From Pedobacter zeae (GTDB lineage: Bacteria; Bacteroidota; Bacteroidia; Sphingobacteriales; Sphingobacteriaceae), in NCBI RefSeq assembly GCF_014196715.1, contig NZ_JACIEF010000005.1:1-64000 (forward strand): a stretch of 64,000 bases of DNA, read 5' to 3'. The stretch's first letter is position 1. Each line of letters begins with the position of its first letter. Position numbers and translations under genes: made by a program. The notes below the pieces were generated by a model, which was not told where the DNA came from, did no database searches, and saw only the letters and a list, made by a program, of their open reading frames with translations. Shown piece after piece: positions 25,596 through 34,340 of the stretch.

Positions 25596-26540
25596 ATGCA
25601 AGAAAAAATTGTTGTTTTAGGCTCTAACGGGCAAATAGGAACCGAGTTGGTAACCACGTTACGTAAAATATATGGTGATGATCATGTAGTTGCTTGCGAT
25701 ATACGCAGGCCCGATTACGACATTAAAAATTCAGCACCGTTTGAATTTGTGAATGTTCTGGATAAAGAAATGATCAATGGCATTTTCCACAAATACAGAC
25801 CCACACAGGTTTATCTTTTGGCCGCCTTATTATCGGCTACAGGCGAACAAAATCCAAAGCTAGCCTGGGATTTAAATATGAACGGCTTACTGAATGTTTT
25901 AGATTTAGCGTTAGAATATAAAACTGCTAAAGTATATTGGCCAAGTTCGATTGCCGTTTTTGGTCCGAATTCGCCAAAAGACAATACTTCGCAATATTGT
26001 ATAATGGATCCGAATACCGTTTACGGAATCAGTAAATTGGCCGGAGAACGTTGGTGTGAGTATTATAACCAAAAATACGGATTGGATGTACGCAGTATCC
26101 GATATCCTGGATTAATCAGCTGGAAAGCAGCTCCGGGCGGTGGAACAACAGATTATGCGATCCACATTTTCCACGATGCATTAAAAAAAGGCAGTTACCA
26201 AAGTTTCTTAAGTGCAGAAACAGAGCTCCCAATGATGTACATGGATGATGCTATCCGCGGTACGATTGAGCTGATGGATGCACCTGCCGATCAGATTTCG
26301 GTACGCAGCAGTTACAATTTTGCAGGAGTAAGCTTTACACCTGAGGTGCTGGCAGCCGAAATCAGAAAACATATTCCGGATTTTACCTTATCTTACGCAG
26401 CCAATGATCCGCGTCAGCAGATTGCGAACAGCTGGCCACGTTCCATAGACGATAATTATGCAGCAAAAGACTGGGGATGGAAACCAGAGTTTGATTTGTC
26501 CAAACTCACAATTGACATGTTGAATAATTTAAAAAAATAA
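25596..26540 (+). CDS. L-threonine 3-dehydrogenase, epimerase (SDR) type
   Basis: A 314-aa NAD-dependent short-chain dehydrogenase that resembles UDP-galactose 4-epimerase and matches the Bacteroidota and animal type of L-threonine dehydrogenase. The NAD loop GSNGQIG is at residues 9-15 and the catalytic pair is in VYGISKLAGE. It oxidises threonine to 2-amino-3-ketobutyrate, which the kbl product (46.8-48.0 kb) splits into glycine and acetyl-CoA. The C-terminal segment NSWPRSIDDNYAAKDWGW is characteristic. It has its own promoter box. The functional call rests on family resemblance and on kbl being in the same window. Confidence 0.85.
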   Translation: MQEKIVVLGSNGQIGTELVTTLRKIYGDDHVVACDIRRPDYDIKNSAPFEFVNVLDKEMINGIFHKYRPTQVYLLAALLSATGEQNPKLAWDLNMNGLLNVLDLALEYKTAKVYWPSSIAVFGPNSPKDNTSQYCIMDPNTVYGISKLAGERWCEYYNQKYGLDVRSIRYPGLISWKAAPGGGTTDYAIHIFHDALKKGSYQSFLSAETELPMMYMDDAIRGTIELMDAPADQISVRSSYNFAGVSFTPEVLAAEIRKHIPDFTLSYAANDPRQQIANSWPRSIDDNYAAKDWGWKPEFDLSKLTIDMLNNLKK

Positions 26541-26615
26541 TATAAAGGTATAGGGTTGGAAAGCTGAGGGCTTAGGGCCTCAAATCTCAATTCTCATATC
26601 TCAATACTCCAAACA
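26541..26615 (+). repeat. Polarised word-repeat array between threonine dehydrogenase and yebC
   Basis: After the stop codon come G-rich words (GGTATAGGGTTGGAAAGCTGAGGG), then C-rich words CTCAAATCTCAATTCTC and CTCATATCTCAATACTCC up to the yebC start. The second set is the same word family as the array at 62942-63024. Confidence 0.65.
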
Positions 26616-27344
26616 ATGGGAAGAGCATTCGAATTTAGAAAAGAGCGAAAATTTAAGCGTTGGGCCAAAATGGCGGTTCAGTTTACGCGTATTGGTAAAG
26701 ATATTGTAATGGCAGTTAAGGAATCAGGGCCTCATCCGGAAACCAACTCCCGTTTACGTACAGCCATACAAAATGCGAAAGCGGTTAACATGCCAAAAGA
26801 TAGGGTAGAGGCAGCCATTAAGCGCGCATCTGATAAATCTTTGGCAAACTACGAAGAAATTGTATACGAAGGTTATGCGCCGCATGGTGTTGCCGTTTTG
26901 ATCGAAACTGCTACCGATAATACCAATCGTACGGTGGCAAATATTCGCAGTTATTTTAACAAAACGAATGGTACTTTAGGCAAAACCGGATCGTTGGACT
27001 TTGTTTTTAACCGCAAATCTATTTTCCGTTTTGTACCTGCTGAAGGGTTAGACCTGGAAGAACTGGAGTTTGAATTAATTGATGCCGGTTTGGAAGAACT
27101 TTATGTTGAGGCTGATGAAGAAGGAAACGATATTGTGGTTGCCCAGGGTGCCTTCGAAAACTTCGGTTCCTTACAAAAAGCTTTGGAAGAAAAAGGCATT
27201 GAATTAAAAAGCTCGAAACTGGAGCGCATTGCTTTATCTCATCATGAGGTTACCGAAGAGCAGGCTGCTGATGTATTAAAATTGATCGATAAACTGGAGG
27301 AAGATGATGATGTGCAGGCGGTTTATCACAATATGGCCGAGTAA
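26616..27344 (+). CDS. yebC: YebC/PmpR family DNA-binding protein
   Basis: A 242-aa protein of the YebC/TACO1 family. Bacterial members have been described as transcriptional regulators, and members of the family help translation of difficult sequences such as proline runs. Diagnostic segments are MGRAFEFRKERKFKRWAKMA at the start, ESGPHPETNSRLRTAIQNAK and NVPKD-like NMPKDRVEAAIKRA. Full length for the family. A word-repeat array forms its leader and a strong terminator follows. No regulatory target is visible. Confidence 0.94.
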   Translation: MGRAFEFRKERKFKRWAKMAVQFTRIGKDIVMAVKESGPHPETNSRLRTAIQNAKAVNMPKDRVEAAIKRASDKSLANYEEIVYEGYAPHGVAVLIETATDNTNRTVANIRSYFNKTNGTLGKTGSLDFVFNRKSIFRFVPAEGLDLEELEFELIDAGLEELYVEADEEGNDIVVAQGAFENFGSLQKALEEKGIELKSSKLERIALSHHEVTEEQAADVLKLIDKLEEDDDVQAVYHNMAE

Positions 27345-27367
27345 CAGCAATTGAATAATTTATTTAG

Positions 27368-27397
27368 AAGAGCCTGAAGAATTTTCTTCAGGCTCTT
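27368..27397 (+). terminator. Rho-independent terminator of yebC
   Basis: A perfect 13-bp stem (AAGAGCCTGAAGA / TCTTCAGGCTCTT) with loop ATTT, followed by a T run to 27402. Confidence 0.93.
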
Positions 27398-27456
27398 TTT
27401 TTACTTCGTAGTCATGCTGAACTAGAGAACTTTTTTGTTTCGTGGTGCTTAGGCCC

Positions 27457-27477
27457 CGCAGGTTTTTAAAACCTGCG
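27457..27477. repeat. CGCAGGTTTT/AAAACCTGCG palindrome in a convergent gap
   Basis: Arms 27457-27466 and 27468-27477 are perfectly complementary. It lies 18 bases past the minus-strand esterase stop, between convergent genes. A partial unit GTCATGCTGAACTAG precedes it near 27411. It is probably a dispersed repeat that may also end transcription. Confidence 0.6.
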
Positions 27478-27494
27478 AAGTTTGATTTAATCTA

Positions 27495-28292
27495 CTATTT
27501 TTTATGCGAAAATAACCAGGGTAATAACTCCGGTTCGGCAAATGCACTGTCCCAGCTATTGTGGTTGGCATTTGGATAAAGGGTAAACTTCACTTCATCG
27601 CCAACCGTTTTTAATCGTTCTGCAATGGCGATAGAGAATGCCGGATCTACGATATCATCTTTTGCACCATGAAAGATCCAAAGCGGTATTTTTTGATACT
27701 TCTTAATGTTGTTGGTATTGTCTCCACCACAAATGGCAATGGCTGCGGCAAATTTACGGCGCTCTCTCCTTAACAATTCGTAAGTACCCATAGCACCCAT
27801 TGATAAGCCACCAACATAAACCTGATCTCTGTTTACAAATGGCTTTTTAAGAAAATTTTTAACCATCCCCTGGAGGGCATGCATAGCTTTGGTAGGCTTC
27901 CCATCTTCTATAAAGCTGATTTTTCTTTTGCCTTTGGCATCTTGCTCAAAATTAATATTGGCCCAATAATCGTTCTGTGGACATTGCGGGAAAACCACAA
28001 TTGCAGGAAAATTTTTGCGTATATCAGGTTTTAAGAACAACTTTCCGCCATGTACCAGTTGGCTGGCATTATCGTTGCCTCTCTCTCCGGCTCCGTGCAA
28101 AAAGAAAACGATCGGATATTTTTGATCGGGATTAAAATTTTCTGGAAACAATATCCTGTAGTAGATAGAATCCTTTCCTTTAATAAAGCTTCCCCTGTCG
28201 TATTTTTTAAAATCTTGAGCGTTTAAAAAGAGTACAGAAAAAAGAATGCAGATTGTTAAGGTAATCTTTTTCATCTTTTTAATTTTTTTCAT
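27495..28292 (-). CDS. Secreted alpha/beta hydrolase (carboxylesterase / peptidase-like)
   Basis: A 265-aa secreted alpha/beta hydrolase of the phospholipase/carboxylesterase or PHB-depolymerase-like group. The nucleophile elbow is GLSMG, with an Asp in KDDIVDPAF and a His in NANHNSWD completing the triad. The oxyanion region FFLHGAGERG is typical. A signal peptide follows the basic start (KKITLTICILFSVLF). I keep the first ATG at 28292 because a perfect -7 box ends 5 bases before it; the ATG at 28274 is a possible alternative. Downstream of the GH3 gene, it may remove esters from the polysaccharide handled by this locus. Confidence 0.88.
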   Translation of the reverse strand: MKKIKKMKKITLTICILFSVLFLNAQDFKKYDRGSFIKGKDSIYYRILFPENFNPDQKYPIVFFLHGAGERGNDNASQLVHGGKLFLKPDIRKNFPAIVVFPQCPQNDYWANINFEQDAKGKRKISFIEDGKPTKAMHALQGMVKNFLKKPFVNRDQVYVGGLSMGAMGTYELLRRERRKFAAAIAICGGDNTNNIKKYQKIPLWIFHGAKDDIVDPAFSIAIAERLKTVGDEVKFTLYPNANHNSWDSAFAEPELLPWLFSHKK

Positions 28293-28296
28293 TCAA

Positions 28297-28304
28297 CAAA
28301 AATA
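28297..28304 (-). promoter_or_regulatory. -7 box of the esterase gene
   Basis: Minus strand reads TATTTTTG, a perfect TAnnTTTG match, 4 bases before the ATG at 28292. It implies that the esterase has its own promoter behind the GH3 terminator. Confidence 0.6.
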
Positions 28305-28307
28305 GAA

Positions 28308-28338
28308 AACCCTGACTACTTTACAATAGTACAGGGTT
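28308..28338 (-). terminator. Hairpin after the GH3 gene
   Basis: AACCCTG at 28308-28314 pairs with CAGGGTT at 28332-28338, extended by ACTA/TAGT with one bulge. A short minus-strand T run follows. It probably ends the polysaccharide locus transcript. Confidence 0.65.
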
Positions 28339-28359
28339 CATAACCAAACCTAATTGTCT

Positions 28360-30657
28360 TTATTGCAATGTAAAAGATGCTTCTTTTACATCGTGTGAGT
28401 TTGTGCCGATAAATACTTTGAAATCGCCGGGTTCTGCCGCAAATTTCAGGTCTGAATTGTAAAATTTGAGGTCGTTTTCAGAAATGTTGAAAGTGATCGT
28501 TTTGCTTTCCCCGGCTTTTAAATTTACCTTTTGGAAACCTTTTAGCTCTTTAACCGGGCGGGTAATGCTGCCCACAAGATCCTGGATATACAACTGAACA
28601 ACCTCTTTACCATCATATTTGCCCGTATTGCTTAAAGTTACCGATGCTGTGATCGATTTTCCTTTGGTTAAGGTATTTGAACTTAATTTAATATTGCTGT
28701 AAGCAAATGTGGTATAGCTCAAGCCAAAACCGAAAGGATATAACGGATCGTTGCTTACATCTAAATAATTGGACCGGAATTTTTCGAACCATTTGCCTTC
28801 TGCCAAGGGCCGACCGGTGTTTTTATGTGCATAATATAAGGGTACCTGACCTACGTTTTGAGGGAACGTAGTACTCAATTTGCCTGATGGATTTACATCG
28901 CCAAAAAGTACATCGGCAATTGCACTGCCAGCCTCACTGCCCGGAAACCAGACATTTAAAATGGCCTGGATATTTTCCTGCTCCCAGTTTAGTGCCAACG
29001 GACGGCCGGTAAACAATACCAATACCACCGGTTTACCTGTTTTAGCTAAAGCCTTTAATAAATTTTTCTGTGTTTCAGGGATCTGGATATCAGTTACACT
29101 GCTGCTTTCGCCGGTAAATTCAGAACCTTCTCCAACAGCAGCTACAATGACATCCGATTTTTTTGCTATTTCTAAAGCTTCTTTGATCATTTCCGCTTTG
29201 GTACGGAGGTCGCGTTTATAGGTAGGGTTGTGGATGTTTACATAACGGTGTTCCATGGCAGAATCGGCCAGGAAATTGGCACCCCGCGCTGTTAGTATTT
29301 TGGCATTATTGCCCACAGCATTTTTCAGACCTTGCAATACGGTAACCGATTGATCAAAAAGGGCAGCAACACTCCAGGTACCATACATATTTGCCGTATT
29401 ATCGGCCAATGGACCAATTAAACCGATCGTACCTGATTTTTTTAATGGAAGAATATGGTTATTGTTTTTTAACAATACAAAGCTTTCGCCGGCAACCTGG
29501 CGAGCCACTCCGCGGTTAGCCGGACTGAAAACCTCTTTTTCTGCCCTCTCAGGATTACAGAATTTATAAGGATCTGTGAACAAGCCCAGTTTATATTTTG
29601 CCTGGAGTATCAGTCTACAGGCCCTGTCGATCTGTGCGATACTTACTTTTTTCTCAGCCAGCGATTTTTTTAGTGTCCCTAAAAAACCTTCGCCCACCAT
29701 ATCCATATCTATGCCTGCATTTAAAGCCAATGCCGAAACGGTTTGCAGATCACCCATGCCATGTGCAATCATTTCAGGGATGCCGGTATAATCGGTTACT
29801 ACAAAACCTTTAAAGCCCCATTGGTTACGTAAAACATCAGTCATTAACCATTTGTTTCCGGTAGCAGGGATACCGTCAACTTCGTTAAAGGAAGCCATTA
29901 TGCTTGCGGCTCCGGCATCAACGGCAGCTTTATACGGTGGGAAATATTCGTTGTACATGCGTACCCTGCTCATATCAGTAGTGTTATAATCTCTTCCTGC
30001 TTCGGCGGCACCATATAAGGCATAATGTTTTACGCAGGCCAGAATTTCGTTGTTGGCCTGAAGTTTACCCTGGTAGCCCTTTACCATTGCTGCCGCAATC
30101 TGCGAACCCAGGTAAGCATCTTCTCCACTTCCTTCCGAAATTCTGCCCCAACGCGGATCCCTGGATATATCTACCATAGGAGAGAAAGTCCAGTTAATGC
30201 CACTGGCACTTGCTTCTATCGCTGCTACACGTGCCGATTTTTGTACCGCTTCCATGTCCCAGATGCAGCTTATACCTAAAGGAATCGGAAAGACGGTATG
30301 GTAACCGTGGATAACATCCATCCCGAAAAGTAAAGGAATTTTCATGCGGCTGTTTTCTACCGCAATTTTTTGTACCGCCTTAATCTTATCTACACCTTTG
30401 ATGTTGAATAAACCACCCACTTGTCCGGCTTTTATTTTTTTAGAAATGTCGCTGCTGTTGGCCTGCCCGGTAGTGATATCTCCAGAACTTGGCAAGTTCA
30501 GCTGACCTATTTTTTCGTCAACTGTCATTTTCGCCATCAGGTTGCTGATGAAGGTATTCATCTTCGCTTGTTCTGCCGAAACAGGCTTTTTGGTCTGTGC
30601 CGATCCGTTCAGTACAAACAGGGTTAAAAAAACAACCAGGATATTCGCTCTCTTCAT
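28360..30657 (-). CDS. bglX: Periplasmic GH3 beta-glucosidase (BglX type)
   Basis: A 765-aa glycoside hydrolase family 3 enzyme that removes terminal beta-glucosyl residues. After a signal peptide (to about residue 20) comes the TIM barrel with the Lys-His motif CVKHYALYG at about 210 and the nucleophile Asp289 in VVTDYTG. Then come the alpha/beta sandwich domain with GEGSEFTGES, which should carry the acid/base Glu, and a C-terminal fibronectin-III-like domain. Order and length match BglX. It follows the GH43-like gene by 22 bases. Together with the GH144-type enzyme it should finish degradation to glucose. Confidence 0.95.
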   Translation of the reverse strand: MKRANILVVFLTLFVLNGSAQTKKPVSAEQAKMNTFISNLMAKMTVDEKIGQLNLPSSGDITTGQANSSDISKKIKAGQVGGLFNIKGVDKIKAVQKIAVENSRMKIPLLFGMDVIHGYHTVFPIPLGISCIWDMEAVQKSARVAAIEASASGINWTFSPMVDISRDPRWGRISEGSGEDAYLGSQIAAAMVKGYQGKLQANNEILACVKHYALYGAAEAGRDYNTTDMSRVRMYNEYFPPYKAAVDAGAASIMASFNEVDGIPATGNKWLMTDVLRNQWGFKGFVVTDYTGIPEMIAHGMGDLQTVSALALNAGIDMDMVGEGFLGTLKKSLAEKKVSIAQIDRACRLILQAKYKLGLFTDPYKFCNPERAEKEVFSPANRGVARQVAGESFVLLKNNNHILPLKKSGTIGLIGPLADNTANMYGTWSVAALFDQSVTVLQGLKNAVGNNAKILTARGANFLADSAMEHRYVNIHNPTYKRDLRTKAEMIKEALEIAKKSDVIVAAVGEGSEFTGESSSVTDIQIPETQKNLLKALAKTGKPVVLVLFTGRPLALNWEQENIQAILNVWFPGSEAGSAIADVLFGDVNPSGKLSTTFPQNVGQVPLYYAHKNTGRPLAEGKWFEKFRSNYLDVSNDPLYPFGFGLSYTTFAYSNIKLSSNTLTKGKSITASVTLSNTGKYDGKEVVQLYIQDLVGSITRPVKELKGFQKVNLKAGESKTITFNISENDLKFYNSDLKFAAEPGDFKVFIGTNSHDVKEASFTLQ

Positions 30658-30679
30658 TATATGTGTATTTTATTCTTTG

Positions 30680-32437
30680 TTAATCAACTTTTTTTACTTC
30701 GGTTTTTGCCGATACGCCATTTTCATTTATCGCCTCTATGGCAAAATAATACGCTTTTTGACTATCCATTGCCTTAAACCAATATTCATTAAAATCGTGG
30801 ATCATGATACAATTGTACAGCTTATCGGGTGCGGTGCCGTAATAAAGATTATAGGCAAAAGCATTATCAACGGGTTCCCATTTGATGTAGGCGCTTCGTT
30901 TGTCTTTTTCTGTCCTTAAAACGATCAGGTTTTTCACTTTTGTGGGTTTCTCCCCATTTCCATTGCCAAATACGCGTAAGCCACTGATGGCAAATTTACC
31001 TGTGGGCATGTGTATGTTGACCATTTTAATGAACCGGGTTTTTACCGGCTTTTGGAGTTCAATGTAATCGTGCGGAACATCTGTTTTATTCTGGCTTTTA
31101 TCAACCAGCACGGTCCATTTTTTCCCGTCAGTTGAAGAAAGGATTTTATACTGGTGGTAAATTCCGGTCTGTTTCCCTAAAAATTCAGCATCCTGATCGG
31201 CATAATTGATCTGTATGGCGTTAACGGTAGCAAGGCTGCCGAGGTCAGTCTGGATCCACTCGCCATTATCTGCTGTTTTAGCACTCCAGTACGTTTTAAT
31301 GCTTTCGTCAACCGCGTTATTGGCATTAAAGCCTCCCAGAGTAGACGAAACGGTTACCGGTTTTTTATAGTTGATGAGCATCCAGCCTGGCCCTGCCGGA
31401 CCGTCCTCTTTTCTTTCTGAAGGCAAATAAAGCGGGTAATCGCCAAAGGCCGTATTGGTCCACATTACATCATCCTTGTCGAAACCTGTTGGCCAGATAC
31501 CCATCCTGCGCTCCCAGGTGTTTTTTACGCAGATAATGCTGGTAGAAATGTGCCAGTAATTTTTGTTGTTATCCTGAAAGGTAGCCCCATGCCCGGCACC
31601 ACGGGAGAAGCCACCTCCTTTATAACTTAAAGGATCGGATTGTGGCGTAGTAGGGGTATCATAAAACAAAGGTTTGGTGCCCACCACCACACCATCAGAA
31701 TAGCCGCTGAACTCAGTTCCTGGTGCGCCATACTGAAAATAATATTTGCCATTGTGCTTGGTCATCCAGGCACCCTCCGCGAAAGGATCAAGGAACGTAT
31801 TGTCCATATATTCGCCAAAGCGTTGCCAGCCATAGCGCCAGCTCTCTAACAGGTACATCGGGGTACGTGTACCTTTGGGTTTAAAGGTTTTGCGGTCTAA
31901 CTCTACGCCGTACATTGGGTAATTGTTGCTGCTTCCGTTGTACATGTAAAATTTGCCATCGTCATCAGTAAAAAATGCAGGGTCCCAACCGCCTATTTCT
32001 AAAGAATCGACCAATGGAAACCATTTGTTCCCTTTAGGATCGGTGCTTCCCCACAAGGTAAAATTTTTGGTATAGGTACTGCCGAAAACCACCATCGTAT
32101 CGCCTATAATGCCCACACCAGGGGCACAGAGTTCATCTTTTGTTTTATTCCACGGGCGAAGAAATTTTCTTTCGTGGAACTTCCAGTTCAGCATATCGGC
32201 ACTATGCCAATAGCCCCACTGGTTGGTGCTGAAAAGAAAGAAATCGCCTTTATAATTTACGATTACAGGATCGGCAGTGGCCCGGTGTTTACCCCATTCG
32301 GTAAAAGACTCAAAGGGGGTATAACCATAATCTACATTGATGGGGTTGCAGTAAGTTTTCTGTTGTGCAGAAACTGTACAAGCAGCACTGAAGAGTAAGC
32401 TTACCGATAAAAATATTTTGAATAAATGTTTAGCCAT
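30680..32437 (-). CDS. Secreted GH43-like protein with discoidin domain
   Basis: A 585-aa secreted protein. The N-terminal 340 residues form a five-bladed propeller of the GH43/GH117 clan, with acidic residues at the expected places: Asp in RATADPVIV, Asp in GGWDPAFFTDDDG and Glu in FAEGAWMT. Then comes an F5/8 type C (discoidin) domain at about 375-500, a carbohydrate-binding module, and a fibronectin-III-like end. It may be an exo-acting glycosidase, but GH43 enzymes vary widely and I cannot name the sugar. It is encoded between the small secreted protein and the GH3 gene with short gaps. Confidence 0.85.
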   Translation of the reverse strand: MAKHLFKIFLSVSLLFSAACTVSAQQKTYCNPINVDYGYTPFESFTEWGKHRATADPVIVNYKGDFFLFSTNQWGYWHSADMLNWKFHERKFLRPWNKTKDELCAPGVGIIGDTMVVFGSTYTKNFTLWGSTDPKGNKWFPLVDSLEIGGWDPAFFTDDDGKFYMYNGSSNNYPMYGVELDRKTFKPKGTRTPMYLLESWRYGWQRFGEYMDNTFLDPFAEGAWMTKHNGKYYFQYGAPGTEFSGYSDGVVVGTKPLFYDTPTTPQSDPLSYKGGGFSRGAGHGATFQDNNKNYWHISTSIICVKNTWERRMGIWPTGFDKDDVMWTNTAFGDYPLYLPSERKEDGPAGPGWMLINYKKPVTVSSTLGGFNANNAVDESIKTYWSAKTADNGEWIQTDLGSLATVNAIQINYADQDAEFLGKQTGIYHQYKILSSTDGKKWTVLVDKSQNKTDVPHDYIELQKPVKTRFIKMVNIHMPTGKFAISGLRVFGNGNGEKPTKVKNLIVLRTEKDKRSAYIKWEPVDNAFAYNLYYGTAPDKLYNCIMIHDFNEYWFKAMDSQKAYYFAIEAINENGVSAKTEVKKVD

Positions 32438-32450
32438 TATTCGTATGTGA

Positions 32451-32852
32451 TTAATTAAAAATGTTTATCCGGGCGCAGCTGGAACATCCTATCGACATCC
32501 CGCTAACGGTTAATCCGGTAACGTGCGATTGGTGTTCCCAGTATACCCACATATCGTGCGCACCACCTGTTGAAGTTAATGTAACGGTGTAAACATCGCC
32601 ATTTTCCGGTATCTGGCCAATAACGGTTCCGCTTGGAGAATTTGGTGGAATAAAGAAAGAATAAACAATCCCACTGGTATTATTTTCTAGCCTTACATAT
32701 ACGCCATCGGTGGTTGAGTTGGTTGCTGTTACATTTACCGTGGCGAATTTTGCTGTTGCTTTTTTATGTTTAGCATAAGGTATATTGGTAAAACCCGTGT
32801 TGAGGATGATACTCCCTATCATTGCTGTTAATATTAAAATTACTTTTTTCAT
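32451..32852 (-). CDS. Small secreted protein of unknown function in the polysaccharide locus
   Basis: A 133-aa protein with a signal peptide (KKVILILTAMIGSIIL) and a beta-rich mature part made of short Thr/Ser/Val strands, ending with a CSSC pair that could form a disulfide. I recognise no family. It lies 13 bases before the GH43-like gene and 56 bases after the glucanase gene, so it is co-transcribed with enzymes and a SusCD importer. A glycan-binding or accessory role is conceivable but only from position. Confidence 0.72.
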   Translation of the reverse strand: MKKVILILTAMIGSIILNTGFTNIPYAKHKKATAKFATVNVTATNSTTDGVYVRLENNTSGIVYSFFIPPNSPSGTVIGQIPENGDVYTVTLTSTGGAHDMWVYWEHQSHVTGLTVSGMSIGCSSCARINIFN

Positions 32853-32908
32853 GGTTCTGTAGATTTAGTTTGAATATATGATGGCTAAACATTTATATGC
32901 AATTAATA

Positions 32909-34282
32909 TCAGGGTGTGAATTGGAAATCGAGTTTCTTTAATCCATTTTGAACATCCTTATTTCCCATAAACAGCTTCCAGAGCAACCCTGACCTGTAAT
33001 TTTCGATCATTACTACCATAGGTCCCTGGTCTATTCCCAAGTATCTTTTTGGATACCAGTTGTCGGTTTCGGAGAAGGCATCATAAAAGCCGTATTTGCC
33101 CCAAACCTTATCGCCTAAATCCTCATAAAGATGCCTGATTACCTTCATTGATTCTTTTGGGGTATAGGGAATTGAAGAAATGGCTGCGGTGGGAGAGATA
33201 ACGCCGTAATCTTCCTGAAGGCTATGGGCGGCATAACCTTTTACAGAGTAACTGGCGGTTAAACCCCAGCTATTTTCGCCATAGCCTTTAAATTTTTTAG
33301 GGTTGGCTACGCAATAATCATGTATGGCCAATGTTTGGTTTACATTGTTTTCCCAGTAATCGGCATAGCGGTCTTTTAATCCCTTAGGATTTAAGCCTAA
33401 ATAGGAATAATGTGCCCAGAATAAAGGGCCTACAGAATTCTTTGCGCCCTGGTAATCCAATGGGATATGGTGCCCATAAAGGTTAAAATCAGCTTTAATT
33501 TTTCCCCCTCTTGCCCAGCCCTCATGATAAACCTCGGCCGGTACCGTGTGGGTAGGGGAGGAAGCGGCCATAACATACATGATTAAACATTCGTTATAAC
33601 CTTTAACCGGAAAGTTCATCTCCCAGTTATACTCCGGCGACCAATGCCAGTACAATACATTTTTTCCGTTGCGGTACCAGCTGAAATCTATTCCTTTCCA
33701 AAGCTCATCGGCTTTTTTTGCCAGGGCTTTTTCGGCTTCTGTTCCATTCTTATAATATTCTTTGATGCAGATCAGCGCTTGCGCAACAAAAGACGTTTCT
33801 ACCAGGTCGCCTCCGTTATCTTTCCGCCCAAAAGGACGTACTTTGCCGGTTTCGCCATTTATCCAGTGCGGCCATGCACCATGAAAGCGATCTGCCCGGG
33901 ATAGGAAATCCAATATTTTATTTAACCGGTCTAACCCTTCTTTCTTGCTTACATAATTCCTGTCGATCCCACTTAAAATGGCCATTAACCCAAATCCTGT
34001 GGCGCCTGTAGCTACGGTGTTTTTATCATTTTCAGGGTATATATTATCAACATGGAAACGCTCCCTGCCTGCACCAGAGGTGGGTTCAGCACCATCCCAA
34101 AAATATTGGAAGGTCTGTTTTTGAACAAGATCCAATAATTCGATATCGGAAAGATTTTTTTTGATCGTTAAATCAGGAACATAAGTTGTGTTTTTATTTT
34201 TGGTGCAAACCGGGAAGAGCAAAAAAGGGCATAATACTGTTATCAGTAGGGAAGTAATTTTGCCTGAGAAGATGTTTAGCAT
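32909..34282 (-). CDS. PF10091 / GH144-type glucanase
   Basis: A 457-aa secreted alpha/alpha-barrel protein of the Glycoamylase family (PF10091), the group that contains endo-beta-1,2-glucanases of GH144. Landmarks are LLDLVQKQTFQYFWDGAEPTSG near the N terminus, then ATGATGFGLMA, and the DQGPMVVMIENYRSGLLW segment near the C terminus. The ATG at 34312 lies inside a hairpin, so I use the ATG at 34282, which gives a hydrophobic signal (KITSLLITVLCPFLLF). It follows SusD in the operon. Activity on beta-1,2-glucan is suggested by family and by the GH3 partner; other glucans are possible. Confidence 0.88.
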   Translation of the reverse strand: MLNIFSGKITSLLITVLCPFLLFPVCTKNKNTTYVPDLTIKKNLSDIELLDLVQKQTFQYFWDGAEPTSGAGRERFHVDNIYPENDKNTVATGATGFGLMAILSGIDRNYVSKKEGLDRLNKILDFLSRADRFHGAWPHWINGETGKVRPFGRKDNGGDLVETSFVAQALICIKEYYKNGTEAEKALAKKADELWKGIDFSWYRNGKNVLYWHWSPEYNWEMNFPVKGYNECLIMYVMAASSPTHTVPAEVYHEGWARGGKIKADFNLYGHHIPLDYQGAKNSVGPLFWAHYSYLGLNPKGLKDRYADYWENNVNQTLAIHDYCVANPKKFKGYGENSWGLTASYSVKGYAAHSLQEDYGVISPTAAISSIPYTPKESMKVIRHLYEDLGDKVWGKYGFYDAFSETDNWYPKRYLGIDQGPMVVMIENYRSGLLWKLFMGNKDVQNGLKKLDFQFTP

Positions 34283-34297
34283 AGTATTAGAAGAAAA

Positions 34298-34327
34298 AAA
34301 GGTTGCCAGCATTCACCGGCAACCTTT
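34298..34327 (-). terminator. Hairpin between susD and the glucanase gene
   Basis: AAAGGTTGCC at 34298-34307 pairs perfectly with GGCAACCTTT at 34318-34327, followed by TTTTCTTCT on the minus strand. It lies 13 bases past the SusD stop and may act as a partial terminator that makes more SusC/D than enzyme. Confidence 0.75.
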
Positions 34328-34340
34328 GTCTAAAGATGTA

